A stretch of DNA of 9,918 bases, taken from positions 1 through 9,918 of the forward strand of contig DATESZ010000175.1 of NCBI GenBank assembly GCA_035283845.1, written 5' to 3'. This DNA comes from DATESZ01 sp035283845. GTDB taxonomy: Bacteria; Desulfobacterota; Syntrophia; Syntrophales; JACQWR01. The stretch's first letter is position 1; every line of letters begins with the position of its first letter. Below the pieces are notes generated by a model that was not told the DNA's origin, did no database searches, and saw only the letters and a program-made list of their open reading frames with translations. Shown piece after piece: positions 1 to 6,843 of the stretch. The translations under genes were made by a program, and so were the position numbers.

Positions 1-188
1 GCTGAAATGACCTCATCGGCTTTTAATGCGTTTCTTTTCATCATTGCCGTCAATGCGTTACCAATTTCAAATGGCAATACTTCGGGTGCAACCAAGTCGT
101 GTCCCTCAGTAATACGGATTATCATATCCTTTTCAGGCTCATTTAAAGCCACAGCGATAAACGTATTTGTGTCGGCAACAATTTTCAT
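1..188 (-). CDS. PIN-domain (VapC-like) ribonuclease toxin, 3' end cut by the window edge
   Basis: The minus strand reads from an ATG at 186-188 for 62 codons and leaves the window still open. The protein begins MKIVADTNTFIAVAL, a hydrophobic beta strand ending in an Asp (D6) followed by T-N, as in PIN-domain nucleases. The second family signature, an acidic residue in P-F-E-I-G-N-A-L (E41), follows at the expected distance. PIN toxins coordinate Mg2+ with such acidic residues and cleave RNA; the later acidic residues would lie beyond base 1. VapC is normally translated just after its VapB antitoxin. Here the bases upstream belong to a 91-base gap and then to guaA, so no VapB precedes it. No good Shine-Dalgarno sequence sits at normal spacing; an AAGG lies about 12 bases before the ATG. 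The gene is more AT-rich than its neighbours, which fits acquisition. PIN family assignment is firm; toxin activity and an antitoxin partner are inference. Confidence 0.8.
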   Translation of the reverse strand, partial: MKIVADTNTFIAVALNEPEKDMIIRITEGHDLVAPEVLPFEIGNALTAMMKRNALKADEVIS

Positions 189-190
189 GC

Positions 191-202
191 GTACAATTGT
201 AC
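191..202. promoter_or_regulatory. 12-base perfect palindrome over the -10 element (possible operator)
   Basis: GTACAATTGTAC reads the same on both strands and completely covers the TACAAT -10 hexamer of the PIN-domain gene. Toxin-antitoxin operons are usually repressed by the antitoxin or the complex binding palindromes over their promoter, so an operator role is plausible. The binding protein is unknown, and a chance palindrome in AT-rich DNA cannot be excluded. Confidence 0.4.
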
Positions 203-223
203 CTTATATTTGTTTTTTGTCAA
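196..223 (-). promoter_or_regulatory. sigma70-like promoter of the PIN-domain gene
   Basis: On the minus strand a perfect TTGACA -35 (218-223) is separated by 16 bases from TACAAT (196-201), a 5-of-6 match to the -10 consensus. Only seven bases separate the -10 hexamer from the ATG at 188, so transcription would begin at or next to the start codon. That implies a leaderless or nearly leaderless message. The elements are read directly from the sequence; promoter activity and start point are inference. Confidence 0.55.
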
Positions 224-279
224 GCCGAACGCTCTGCATAACCGGCGGCGGGTTTTCCCAGCCTCCTCTCACCCTCTCC

Positions 280-1809
280 TCACTCCCACTCAATCGTGCT
301 CGGCGGTTTGGAGCTGATATCGTAAACCACGCGGTTTACCCCCCTCACCTCGTTGATGATGCGGTTCGATATGACGCCGAGAAGTTCCTGGGGCAGCCTC
401 GCCCAGTCGGCGGTCATGGCATCGTCGCTGGTGACGGCACGGATGGCGATGATATTTTCGTAGGTTCTCTGATCGCCCATAATGCCTACGCTCTTGAGCG
501 GCAGCAACACGGCAAAGGCCTGCCAGAGCTTGCGATAGAGATGATTTGCCCTGATTTCTTCCTGGAGAACCGCATCGGCCCGGCGCAGGATGGCAAGTCT
601 TTTTTCCGTAACCTCGCCGATGATGCGGATCGCAAGCCCCGGCCCGGGGAAAGGCTGCCTCCAGATAACATCGTCGGGCATCCCCATCTCTTTGCCCAAC
701 AGGCGCACCTCATCCTTGAAAAGGTGCTTCAAGGGCTCCAGGAGTTTCAAATTCATCTTCTTCGGAAGGCCGCCCACATTGTGATGGGATTTTATCACCG
801 CGCTGGGCCCGCCGAAGGCGGAACGAGATTCAATCAGGTCGGGGTACAGAGTTCCCTGAGCCAGGTATTCCACGCCTTTTATCCTGCGGGCCTCTTTTTC
901 AAAGACCTCGATAAAGGTGTGTCCGATGATTTTCCTTTTTTTCTCGGGATCTATGACGCCTTTTAACCTGGAAAGGAAGATTTTTTTGGCCCGGACAGAT
1001 CGCAGGTTGATCTGAAAATTTTTATTAAAGACCTCCCGGACGCGCTCCGCCTCTCCTTGGCGCAGGACGCCGTTATCCACAAAGACGCAGGTTAGCTGAT
1101 TCCCTATGGCCAGATGTATCAGAAGGGCGGCAACGGACGAGTCTACGCCGCCGCTTAAGCCCAGAATGACATGTTTGTCGCCCACGGTTTCCCTGATTTC
1201 TTTCGTCGTTTCCTTGACAAAGGATTTCATCGTCCATGATTTGCGGCAGTTGCAGATGCCGAAAAGGAAATTTTCCAGCATCTTCCGGCCTTCCGCAGTA
1301 TGGACGACCTCGGGATGAAACTGGAGGCCGTATAGGCGTTTGCCCTTGTGCTCCGTTGCCGCGACTTTCGTATTTGCCGTGGAGGCAGTTGTCTTAAAAC
1401 CTCCGGGGAGCCTGCCGATGCTGTCGCCGTGGCTCATCCAGCAGCGGGTAGGACTGGCAATACCATTGAATACACCATCATTTTTCAGTACGTTCAGCTC
1501 GGCAAAACCGTATTCCCTTTTTTCCGAACGGACGACCTCTCCTCCCAGGGCATCCACCATGAACTGAAGCCCGTAACATATGCCTAAAACAGGGATGCCG
1601 AGAGCGAAGATTCCCCGGTCTGCCCTGGGACTTCCCTTTTCATAGATGCTGGCCGGCCCTCCCGAAAGGATGATTCCTTCGGGATTCAGCGCTTTTATCC
1701 GATCTATAGCGATTTCAGGAGGTTCAATCTGGCAGTAAACATGATGCTCCCGTACACGTCTGGCGATAAGCTGATTGTACTGGGAACCGAAATCAATAAT
1801 AAGGATCAC
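280..1809 (-). CDS. guaA: GMP synthase (glutamine-hydrolysing)
   Basis: This 509-residue protein has the usual GuaA length and both halves. It converts XMP to GMP in the cytoplasm, using ATP and the amide of glutamine. The N-terminal class I amidotransferase runs over about residues 1-190: it opens with ILIIDFGSQYNQLIARRVRE, has nucleophile C78 in GICYGLQ, and has H165 and E167 in QFHPEV. The ATP pyrophosphatase P-loop SGGVDSS is at 219-225. The C-terminal dimerisation/XMP-binding part carries the TLYPDLIES, HHNVGGLP and RQPFPGPGLAIR blocks and ends in the typical KPPSTIEWE. All key residues are present. The start is GTG (1807-1809), with its GTGA overlapping the TGA of carA; a GGGAG lies seven bases upstream, so translation is probably coupled to carA. 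It is the last gene of the nitrogen operon. No U-tailed hairpin follows it within 91 bases. Confidence 0.97.
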   Translation of the reverse strand: MILIIDFGSQYNQLIARRVREHHVYCQIEPPEIAIDRIKALNPEGIILSGGPASIYEKGSPRADRGIFALGIPVLGICYGLQFMVDALGGEVVRSEKREYGFAELNVLKNDGVFNGIASPTRCWMSHGDSIGRLPGGFKTTASTANTKVAATEHKGKRLYGLQFHPEVVHTAEGRKMLENFLFGICNCRKSWTMKSFVKETTKEIRETVGDKHVILGLSGGVDSSVAALLIHLAIGNQLTCVFVDNGVLRQGEAERVREVFNKNFQINLRSVRAKKIFLSRLKGVIDPEKKRKIIGHTFIEVFEKEARRIKGVEYLAQGTLYPDLIESRSAFGGPSAVIKSHHNVGGLPKKMNLKLLEPLKHLFKDEVRLLGKEMGMPDDVIWRQPFPGPGLAIRIIGEVTEKRLAILRRADAVLQEEIRANHLYRKLWQAFAVLLPLKSVGIMGDQRTYENIIAIRAVTSDDAMTADWARLPQELLGVISNRIINEVRGVNRVVYDISSKPPSTIEWE

Positions 1810-2954
1810 GTAACAACTCCCTTTTCCTGTCTGATCATGGTGATAAACTCATCAAAAAGGTAGGTTGCATCATGAGGACCGGGCGCCGCTTCCGGATGGT
1901 ACTGAACGCTGAACGCCCGAAGCGCCGTCGTACGCAGTCCTTCCGATGTAGTATCGTTCAGATTTTCGTACGTCCTTTCCTGATCCTGTGAGAGTGACTC
2001 CGGAAGCACCACAAATCCATGATTTTGTGATGTAATTTCAACTCGTTTGGTAATTATATTCTTTACTGGTTGATTTATTCCATGATGACCGAATTTCAGT
2101 TTAGCGGTCCTGCCCCCTAATGCCTGCCCCAGTATCTGATGTCCCAGGCAGATGCCGAAGACAGGCAGCTTGCCCAAAAGCTGCCGAACCGTCTCGACTA
2201 TATAGGGTAAGGCAGCCGGATCGCCGGGGCCATTGGAAAGGAGAACCCCGTCCGGGTGACAGGCAGTAATTTCCCCAGCCGTCGCTGCGGCAGGCAACAC
2301 AATAACGTCACATCCCCGGTTGTCCAGATGTCGAAGGATGTTGTATTTGACCCCGCAATCGAGAACGACGACCCGTATCCGCTCCCTTCTGCCCTGCTTG
2401 TCAGTGGTTATTGAATGCGGCGCGTCATCCCGCCATACATAGGGCGCCTTGCAGGTGACGGACTGCACCAGATCTCTTCCCACCAATCCCGGATATGCTC
2501 TCACCCGTTCCAGGAGCTTTTCGCAGTCGCCGGTTTCCGTGGAGAGAATGCCGCGCATGGCGCCGGTAATACGTATACGGCGGGTCAACGCCCGGGTATC
2601 GATACCCTCGACTCCCAGTTTCCCGCGCTCTTCCAGAAAGGTTTTGAGGCTTTTCCGGCTGCGCCAGTTGCTGGGGAAGTTCTGGTATTCCTTAACGATC
2701 AGCCCCTCCAGATGGATGCCGCCGGACTCCCTGTCCTCATCATTGATCCCGCAATTGCCGATTAAGGGGTAGGTCATGGTCACGATCTGTTCCTTATAAG
2801 ACGGATCGGTAATGATTTCCTGATAGCCCGTCATTCCCGTATTAAAAACCACTTCACCGGAAACTTCGCCCCCTCCGGCAAAAGCGGAGCCTTTGTACAC
2901 ACTTCCGTCTTCCAAGACCAGCAGGGCCGGCTGTTGTCGTCGCAGAAGCGACAT
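1806..2954 (-). CDS. carA: Carbamoyl-phosphate synthase small (glutaminase) subunit
   Basis: CarA hydrolyses glutamine and passes ammonia to CarB, which makes carbamoyl phosphate for pyrimidines and arginine. From the ATG at 2952-2954 the product is 382 residues, the same length as E. coli CarA. The class I glutaminase nucleophile falls at C269 (FGICLGHQ) and H353/E355 in QYHPEA, positions that match the E. coli enzyme. The N-terminal small-subunit domain (LEDGSVYKG, FNTGMTGYQEIITDPSY, GIDTRALTRRIR) is intact, as are LSNGPGDP and FGHHGINQPVKN. This start has GGAGG four bases upstream. A GTG at 3003-3005 would add 17 residues (MKTNSLLIKP and on) that look unlike the family and lack a ribosome binding site. 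The large subunit gene carB is not next to it; guaA follows with a 4-base overlap. It is probably transcribed from upstream through glnA, since I see no convincing promoter in the gap. Confidence 0.95.
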   Translation of the reverse strand: MSLLRRQQPALLVLEDGSVYKGSAFAGGGEVSGEVVFNTGMTGYQEIITDPSYKEQIVTMTYPLIGNCGINDEDRESGGIHLEGLIVKEYQNFPSNWRSRKSLKTFLEERGKLGVEGIDTRALTRRIRITGAMRGILSTETGDCEKLLERVRAYPGLVGRDLVQSVTCKAPYVWRDDAPHSITTDKQGRRERIRVVVLDCGVKYNILRHLDNRGCDVIVLPAAATAGEITACHPDGVLLSNGPGDPAALPYIVETVRQLLGKLPVFGICLGHQILGQALGGRTAKLKFGHHGINQPVKNIITKRVEITSQNHGFVVLPESLSQDQERTYENLNDTTSEGLRTTALRAFSVQYHPEAAPGPHDATYLFDEFITMIRQEKGVVT

Positions 2955-2958
2955 ATCG

Positions 2959-2963
2959 CCTCC
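2959..2963 (-). promoter_or_regulatory. Ribosome binding site that sets the carA start
   Basis: GGAGG on the minus strand lies four bases before the ATG at 2954. It supports the 382-residue form of CarA over the in-frame upstream GTG at 3005, which has no comparable site. Confidence 0.65.
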
Positions 2964-3041
2964 AAAATTATGTAATGGCTTGATTAACAGAGAATTAGTC
3001 TTCACAGCGAGCCAAAGCCGCGTTCATGAAGGGAGAGTGTA

Positions 3042-3078
3042 TCCCCAAACCCCCCTTTTGTAAAGGGAGATTTGGGGA
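3042..3078. repeat. GC-rich imperfect palindrome between glnA and carA (REP-like)
   Basis: The two arms (3042-3058 and 3062-3078) are 17 bases each and pair with two mismatches around a three-base centre. The outer block is TCCCCAAA/TTTGGGGA and the inner block CCCTTT/AAAGGG. It sits in the 134-base gap after the glnA stop (3089). Neither strand has a T tract after the stem, so it is not a standard intrinsic terminator. Palindromes of CCCC-AAA-CCCC-CTTT style are often dispersed between genes in bacterial genomes and can stabilise the 3' end of the upstream part of an mRNA, which would set glnA apart from carA-guaA. The structure is seen directly; that it is dispersed, and its role, are inference. 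Confidence 0.65.
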
Positions 3079-3088
3079 AGAAAAGCAA

Positions 3089-4420
3089 TTAAAGCATGGG
3101 CAGATATCTGTCAATCTCAAACTGGCTTACATGGATGCGGAAACGATCCCATTCCACCTTTTTGTTTTCGATGAATTTATTGAAGATATGATCGCCCAAC
3201 GTCTCTTTTACCAAACTGCTCTTGGATACGAGCATAAGCGCCTCATAGAGACTCCCCGGCAGCGAGGTGATGCCTGCTTTTTCGCGGGCATTTTCATCCA
3301 TTTCAAAGATGTCTTCCTCTACCGGTTCCGGCAGGACATGCTTTTTCGCTATGCCTTGCATGCCCGCCGCAAGCATGACGGCAAAGGCCAGGTAGGGATT
3401 GCAGGCCGGATCGGGAGAACGATATTCAATGCGCGTCGCCTTTTCTTTACCCGGTTTGTACATGGGAACGCGAATCATGGCCGAGCGGTTGCGGCGCGCC
3501 CAGGACACGTATACCGGCGCTTCGTACCCCGGCACAAGCCGTTTGTAGGAATTCACCCACTGATTGCATACCGCCGTAATCTCCGGGGCATGGATCATCA
3601 GTCCCGCGATGTATTGCTTTGCCACATCGGATAGATGATACTTGTCGCTGCCCTTGAAAAAGGCGTTTTTACTCCCCTTGAAAAGAGACTGGTGGGTATG
3701 CATCCCGCTGCCGTTCTGGCCGAAGATGGGTTTGGGCATGAACGTGGCATATACGCCATTTTGCCGGGCAATTTCCTTGACCGTAGTGCGATAAGTCATT
3801 ACCTTATCGGCCATTTTGAGGGCTTCGTCATAGCGGAGATCGATTTCATGCTGGCTCGGGGCAACTTCGTGGTGTGAATATTCTACGCGGATACCCATGT
3901 CCTGAAGGGCGAATATGGTCTGACGTCGTAGATCGGTGGCGCGATCCACGGGAAGGCCATCGAAGTAACCGCCCCTGTCCAGAATCTCGGGAGAGCAGTC
4001 ATTGGAAAAATAGAAAAATTCCAGTTCCGGCCCTACATAAAAAATGTAGCCCATATCATTTACCTTTTTTAGTATGCGTTTCAGGGCATAGCGGGGGTCG
4101 CCGTCGTAAGGGGTGCCGTCGGGATTGAGAATATCACATATCACGCGGGCCACCGGACGATCGGATGGACGGTAAGGGAGGATCTGGAATGTCGTGGGAT
4201 CAGGCATGGCAATCATATCGCTCTCTTCAATCCGGCAGAAACCCTGGATGGAAGAGCCGTCGAATCCCATCCCCTCGGTCATGCCTTCCTCCAGCTCCGA
4301 GGGGGTGATGCTGAATATTTTCTGGACTCCCAGGACATCGGTAAACCAAAACTGCACGAAACTGACATTTTGTTCCTTTACGATTTTCAGGACATTTTCT
4401 CTTGTTTTACAGTCAAACAT
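3089..4420 (-). CDS. glnA: Glutamine synthetase type I (alpha-like)
   Basis: This 443-residue protein makes glutamine from glutamate, ammonia and ATP as a cytoplasmic dodecamer. The N-terminal beta-grasp domain contains FWFTDVLGVQK and the MGFDGSSIQGF signature (51-61). Metal and substrate residues are in PELEFF (E132, E134), HHEVAPSQHE (E185, E192), NGSGMHTHQS (236-244, including H241), the flap NSYKRLVPGYEAP (E300) and RIEYRSPDP (331-338). Length and C-terminal sequence resemble the short GSI-alpha enzymes of Firmicutes, Thermotoga and archaea. The Tyr adenylylation segment (NLYDLPP) of GSI-beta is absent; the region reads GITSLPGSLYEAL. R63 in GFCRIEESDM corresponds to the residue that governs glutamine feedback inhibition in Bacillus GlnA. 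The start has AAGGAG six bases upstream. It lies 71 bases after the GOGAT fusion gene, so ammonia assimilation by GS and GOGAT is encoded as one unit. Confidence 0.97.
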   Translation of the reverse strand: MFDCKTRENVLKIVKEQNVSFVQFWFTDVLGVQKIFSITPSELEEGMTEGMGFDGSSIQGFCRIEESDMIAMPDPTTFQILPYRPSDRPVARVICDILNPDGTPYDGDPRYALKRILKKVNDMGYIFYVGPELEFFYFSNDCSPEILDRGGYFDGLPVDRATDLRRQTIFALQDMGIRVEYSHHEVAPSQHEIDLRYDEALKMADKVMTYRTTVKEIARQNGVYATFMPKPIFGQNGSGMHTHQSLFKGSKNAFFKGSDKYHLSDVAKQYIAGLMIHAPEITAVCNQWVNSYKRLVPGYEAPVYVSWARRNRSAMIRVPMYKPGKEKATRIEYRSPDPACNPYLAFAVMLAAGMQGIAKKHVLPEPVEEDIFEMDENAREKAGITSLPGSLYEALMLVSKSSLVKETLGDHIFNKFIENKKVEWDRFRIHVSQFEIDRYLPML

Positions 4421-4491
4421 ATAATTCTCCTTTCTTTAGAGGTATTCATTGTTGAAGTAAGGGCTGTTTTTATGAAGCCGCAGTTAACCTG

Positions 4492-6828
4492 CTATTCTAT
4501 CGATTCGTTTTCCGTCAGCCACCAGATTCCGCAGGGGCAGCCGCCGGCGCAGAACCCGCACCCGATGCAAAGGCCAGCATCAACGGCATATTCGTAACCG
4601 CGCTCGCCGGAAACCTCGTGCCGTGAAATGGCGTTTTGCGGACAGAGGGTCTCACAAAGGCCGCAATCCCGGCAGGCGCCGCACGAAGCGCACTGCCCGG
4701 CGCAGGAAGCAGGGTCATCGAAGGCCGGGATGCGCGGGGCATAGTATTCCATTTTTATCCGCTTCGGATCGATGGCGGGCAGTTGGTCATAGGTCTCCTC
4801 CCTGCCTCTGAGTATGGCGTCGATAGCCGCGGCTGCCTTACGCCCCATGCCTATGGCTTCCGTCAGCAGGCCTAACCTGACCGCATCCCCGACGGCGTAG
4901 ACCTGCACATCACTGGTCTGGGCGCGTTCATTGACGACGATAAAACCCCTGAGAGTTTCTATCTCCGAGGGAAGGAAATCGAGGTCCGGCTGATCGCCGA
5001 TGGAAACAATTACCGTGTCCGCCGGCAGTAAGTCGCCATTCGTTAATTCCACACCCTTCGCGGTGATAGCCCTGGTAAAACGCGGCCAAAGGAACCGGGC
5101 GCCCGCCGCCACGGCCTGCTGGCGCTCCTTGCCATAGGAGGCCGGCTCCTGAATATCGATGAGGGTGACCGTTTTCGCCCCCAGGCGGACCGCTTCCGTT
5201 GCCGCATCGCAACCCACATTCCCCGCCCCGATGATTACGACCGCTTTTCCTACCTTGGCCTTGTTTTCCTTGCTCTGCCGCAAGAAATCCAGGGCCGCGA
5301 CGGCCCGCTCATGACCGGGCACGGGAATCATGCGCGGCTTCTGAGCGCCGGTGGCAATGACGACAAAATCATGCCGCTCCTTTATCTTGTTAAATTCCTC
5401 CTTTGTCAGCCGTTTGTTAAGGTGCACGTGCTTGATGTTCTCGCTTACTCTAAGCAATTCATGTGCCAGGATGTCACCGGGAATGCGGCTGCCGGGAATA
5501 AGGGTGGCGATCTTTCCGCCCAGGCTCTTACCCATGTCATAGATAATCGGTGCATGGCCCTTCATCCACAATTGCCAGGCAATCGAAAGACCGGCGGCGC
5601 CGCCGCCGATCACGGCAATTTTATGGCCCGTAGCCGGGGCCGGCGTGGGGGCCTGAGCCTTCAGACTGGCCTTCCCCAATATGGTAGTGTCCACCGGCGG
5701 CAGGCGGAAGGTGTGGCGCGTGCAGTGCTCCATGCAGAGGTTCGGACAGAGGTAACCGCAAACCGTCGCCGGCAAGGGACTGTAAGCTAAAGCAAGATTC
5801 ACCGCCTCTTCCATTTTCCCCTTGCGTATCAACTCCCAACGTTTTTGTACCGGTATTCCCGATGGACAATGGGCCTGACAGGGCGGGAGATATTTATCGT
5901 TTTCCCACAGGGGCACGTAGCGGCGCAGATCTCCCGTGACAATCAAGTCGATGGAACTCCGATCCTGATCGGAAAGGTCGCCGATTAACCCGCCCCTGCC
6001 CAGTTCCTGGTTCCATACCTCGGTCACAAACTGCCCAACTTTACGCACCGGCCGGCCAAATTTTTCATGGGGCTTGCGGGCCGCCAATACCTGCCAGGAC
6101 TCCCGATCAAGGGTAAGCTGGCGAAAGACTTTCGGCAAGTCAATGGCCTTCAGAAAATCCCTCATGCGGGTAGTAAGCCAAAGCCATTCTTCATCATCAG
6201 GTTTTCTTAATCTGGCGTCCCGCTCACTGAACCCCTGATGTTTGCCGCGGAAGAAAATCTTGCCGCCGACCATGCCCACGCAGGGGCCATAGCCCAGGAT
6301 ATTTTCCGCCGTTTCTTTTCCGTAGCCGCAAATTACGGCAATGCCGCCCGCCATGAACTCGGCAAAAGAATCACCCACGCCGCCAAGCACCCACAGTTCC
6401 GGCGGCTCAAAACGGGGATTGTGTTTCGTCATGGTCATGCCGCGGGCGCCGATATCGCCGCCAACGTAAATCTTTCCCTGGGCCATGGCATTGCCTACAC
6501 CGTTAGCGGCATGGCCATGCACGACAATCTTAGCCCCACCATTCAGCCATCCCACATCGTCAGAAGCGGGCCCCAGGTTATGAATGGTCGTATTGGGAAA
6601 ACCCATGGAACCGAGCCGCTGCCCGGATGTGCCCGTTATTTTGATTTCGATGGGCTCATTTCCCGCTTTCCACAGCCGTCCTCCGATGCCATGCTGGCCC
6701 CGGGCAGAAACTTCCAGTGAACGATAGCCCTCCGCCACGGCTTGCTGAATGCGTTCTTCCAATATCCGTGAATCGACCCTGATTCCCTTCTCCTCGCCGG
6801 GAATAGTTATGGCCGGTTTATATGACAT
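4492..6828 (-). CDS. Glutamate synthase fusion subunit: GXGXG domain + GltD-like FAD/NAD(P)H oxidoreductase + 2[4Fe-4S] ferredoxin
   Basis: This 778-residue protein fuses three modules. Residues about 20-245 are the GXGXG beta-helix that forms the C-terminus of classical GltB, with repeated Gly motifs (GTSGQRLGSMG, NGGAKIVVHGHAANGVG, GKIYVGGDIGARG, GGVGDSFAEFMAGG). Residues about 310-375 are the GltD/DPD-type iron-sulfur segment with C317, C321, C357, C361, C365 and C369. Residues about 400-675 are the oxidoreductase, with the FAD motif VIGGGAAG (407-413), the pyridine-nucleotide motif IIGAGNVG (532-539) and the closing VYAVGDA (643-649). The C-terminus is a double ferredoxin (C719/C722/C725/C729 and C754/C757/C760/C764) with extra C709, C713, C716 and C766. 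It should take electrons from NAD(P)H through FAD and clusters to the FMN subunit encoded 15 bases upstream. The start has AAGGAG five bases before ATG. E. coli GltB carries GXGXG fused to the synthase, and GltD is separate; here the seam is elsewhere. The domain reading is secure, the cofactor preference is not. Confidence 0.92.
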   Translation of the reverse strand: MSYKPAITIPGEEKGIRVDSRILEERIQQAVAEGYRSLEVSARGQHGIGGRLWKAGNEPIEIKITGTSGQRLGSMGFPNTTIHNLGPASDDVGWLNGGAKIVVHGHAANGVGNAMAQGKIYVGGDIGARGMTMTKHNPRFEPPELWVLGGVGDSFAEFMAGGIAVICGYGKETAENILGYGPCVGMVGGKIFFRGKHQGFSERDARLRKPDDEEWLWLTTRMRDFLKAIDLPKVFRQLTLDRESWQVLAARKPHEKFGRPVRKVGQFVTEVWNQELGRGGLIGDLSDQDRSSIDLIVTGDLRRYVPLWENDKYLPPCQAHCPSGIPVQKRWELIRKGKMEEAVNLALAYSPLPATVCGYLCPNLCMEHCTRHTFRLPPVDTTILGKASLKAQAPTPAPATGHKIAVIGGGAAGLSIAWQLWMKGHAPIIYDMGKSLGGKIATLIPGSRIPGDILAHELLRVSENIKHVHLNKRLTKEEFNKIKERHDFVVIATGAQKPRMIPVPGHERAVAALDFLRQSKENKAKVGKAVVIIGAGNVGCDAATEAVRLGAKTVTLIDIQEPASYGKERQQAVAAGARFLWPRFTRAITAKGVELTNGDLLPADTVIVSIGDQPDLDFLPSEIETLRGFIVVNERAQTSDVQVYAVGDAVRLGLLTEAIGMGRKAAAAIDAILRGREETYDQLPAIDPKRIKMEYYAPRIPAFDDPASCAGQCASCGACRDCGLCETLCPQNAISRHEVSGERGYEYAVDAGLCIGCGFCAGGCPCGIWWLTENESIE

Positions 6829-6843
6829 TTTATCTCCTTCTTG

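Noticed and set aside
189..279. VapB antitoxin gene or guaA terminator in the gap
   Set aside because: No start with an adequate reading frame fits in 91 bases. Short GC stems (for example AACC...GGTT) lack a T tract.
7..966. Long plus-strand open reading frame
   Set aside because: It runs antisense across the PIN-domain gene and the 3' half of guaA, has low-complexity content unlike any family, and both opposite genes are clearly real.
2955..3005. Upstream GTG start giving a 399-residue CarA
   Set aside because: The added 17 residues have no family counterpart and the GTG lacks a ribosome binding site. The inner ATG gives 382 residues with GGAGG and canonical numbering.
3042..3078. Rho-independent terminator after glnA
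   Set aside because: The stem is strong, but the following bases on the transcribed strand (ATACACTCTCC) lack a T tract, and the other strand continues AAGAAAAGC.
4421..4491. Internal promoter before glnA
   Set aside because: No -35/-10 pair with acceptable spacing and no GG-N10-GC was found. Read-through from the GOGAT fusion gene is simpler.
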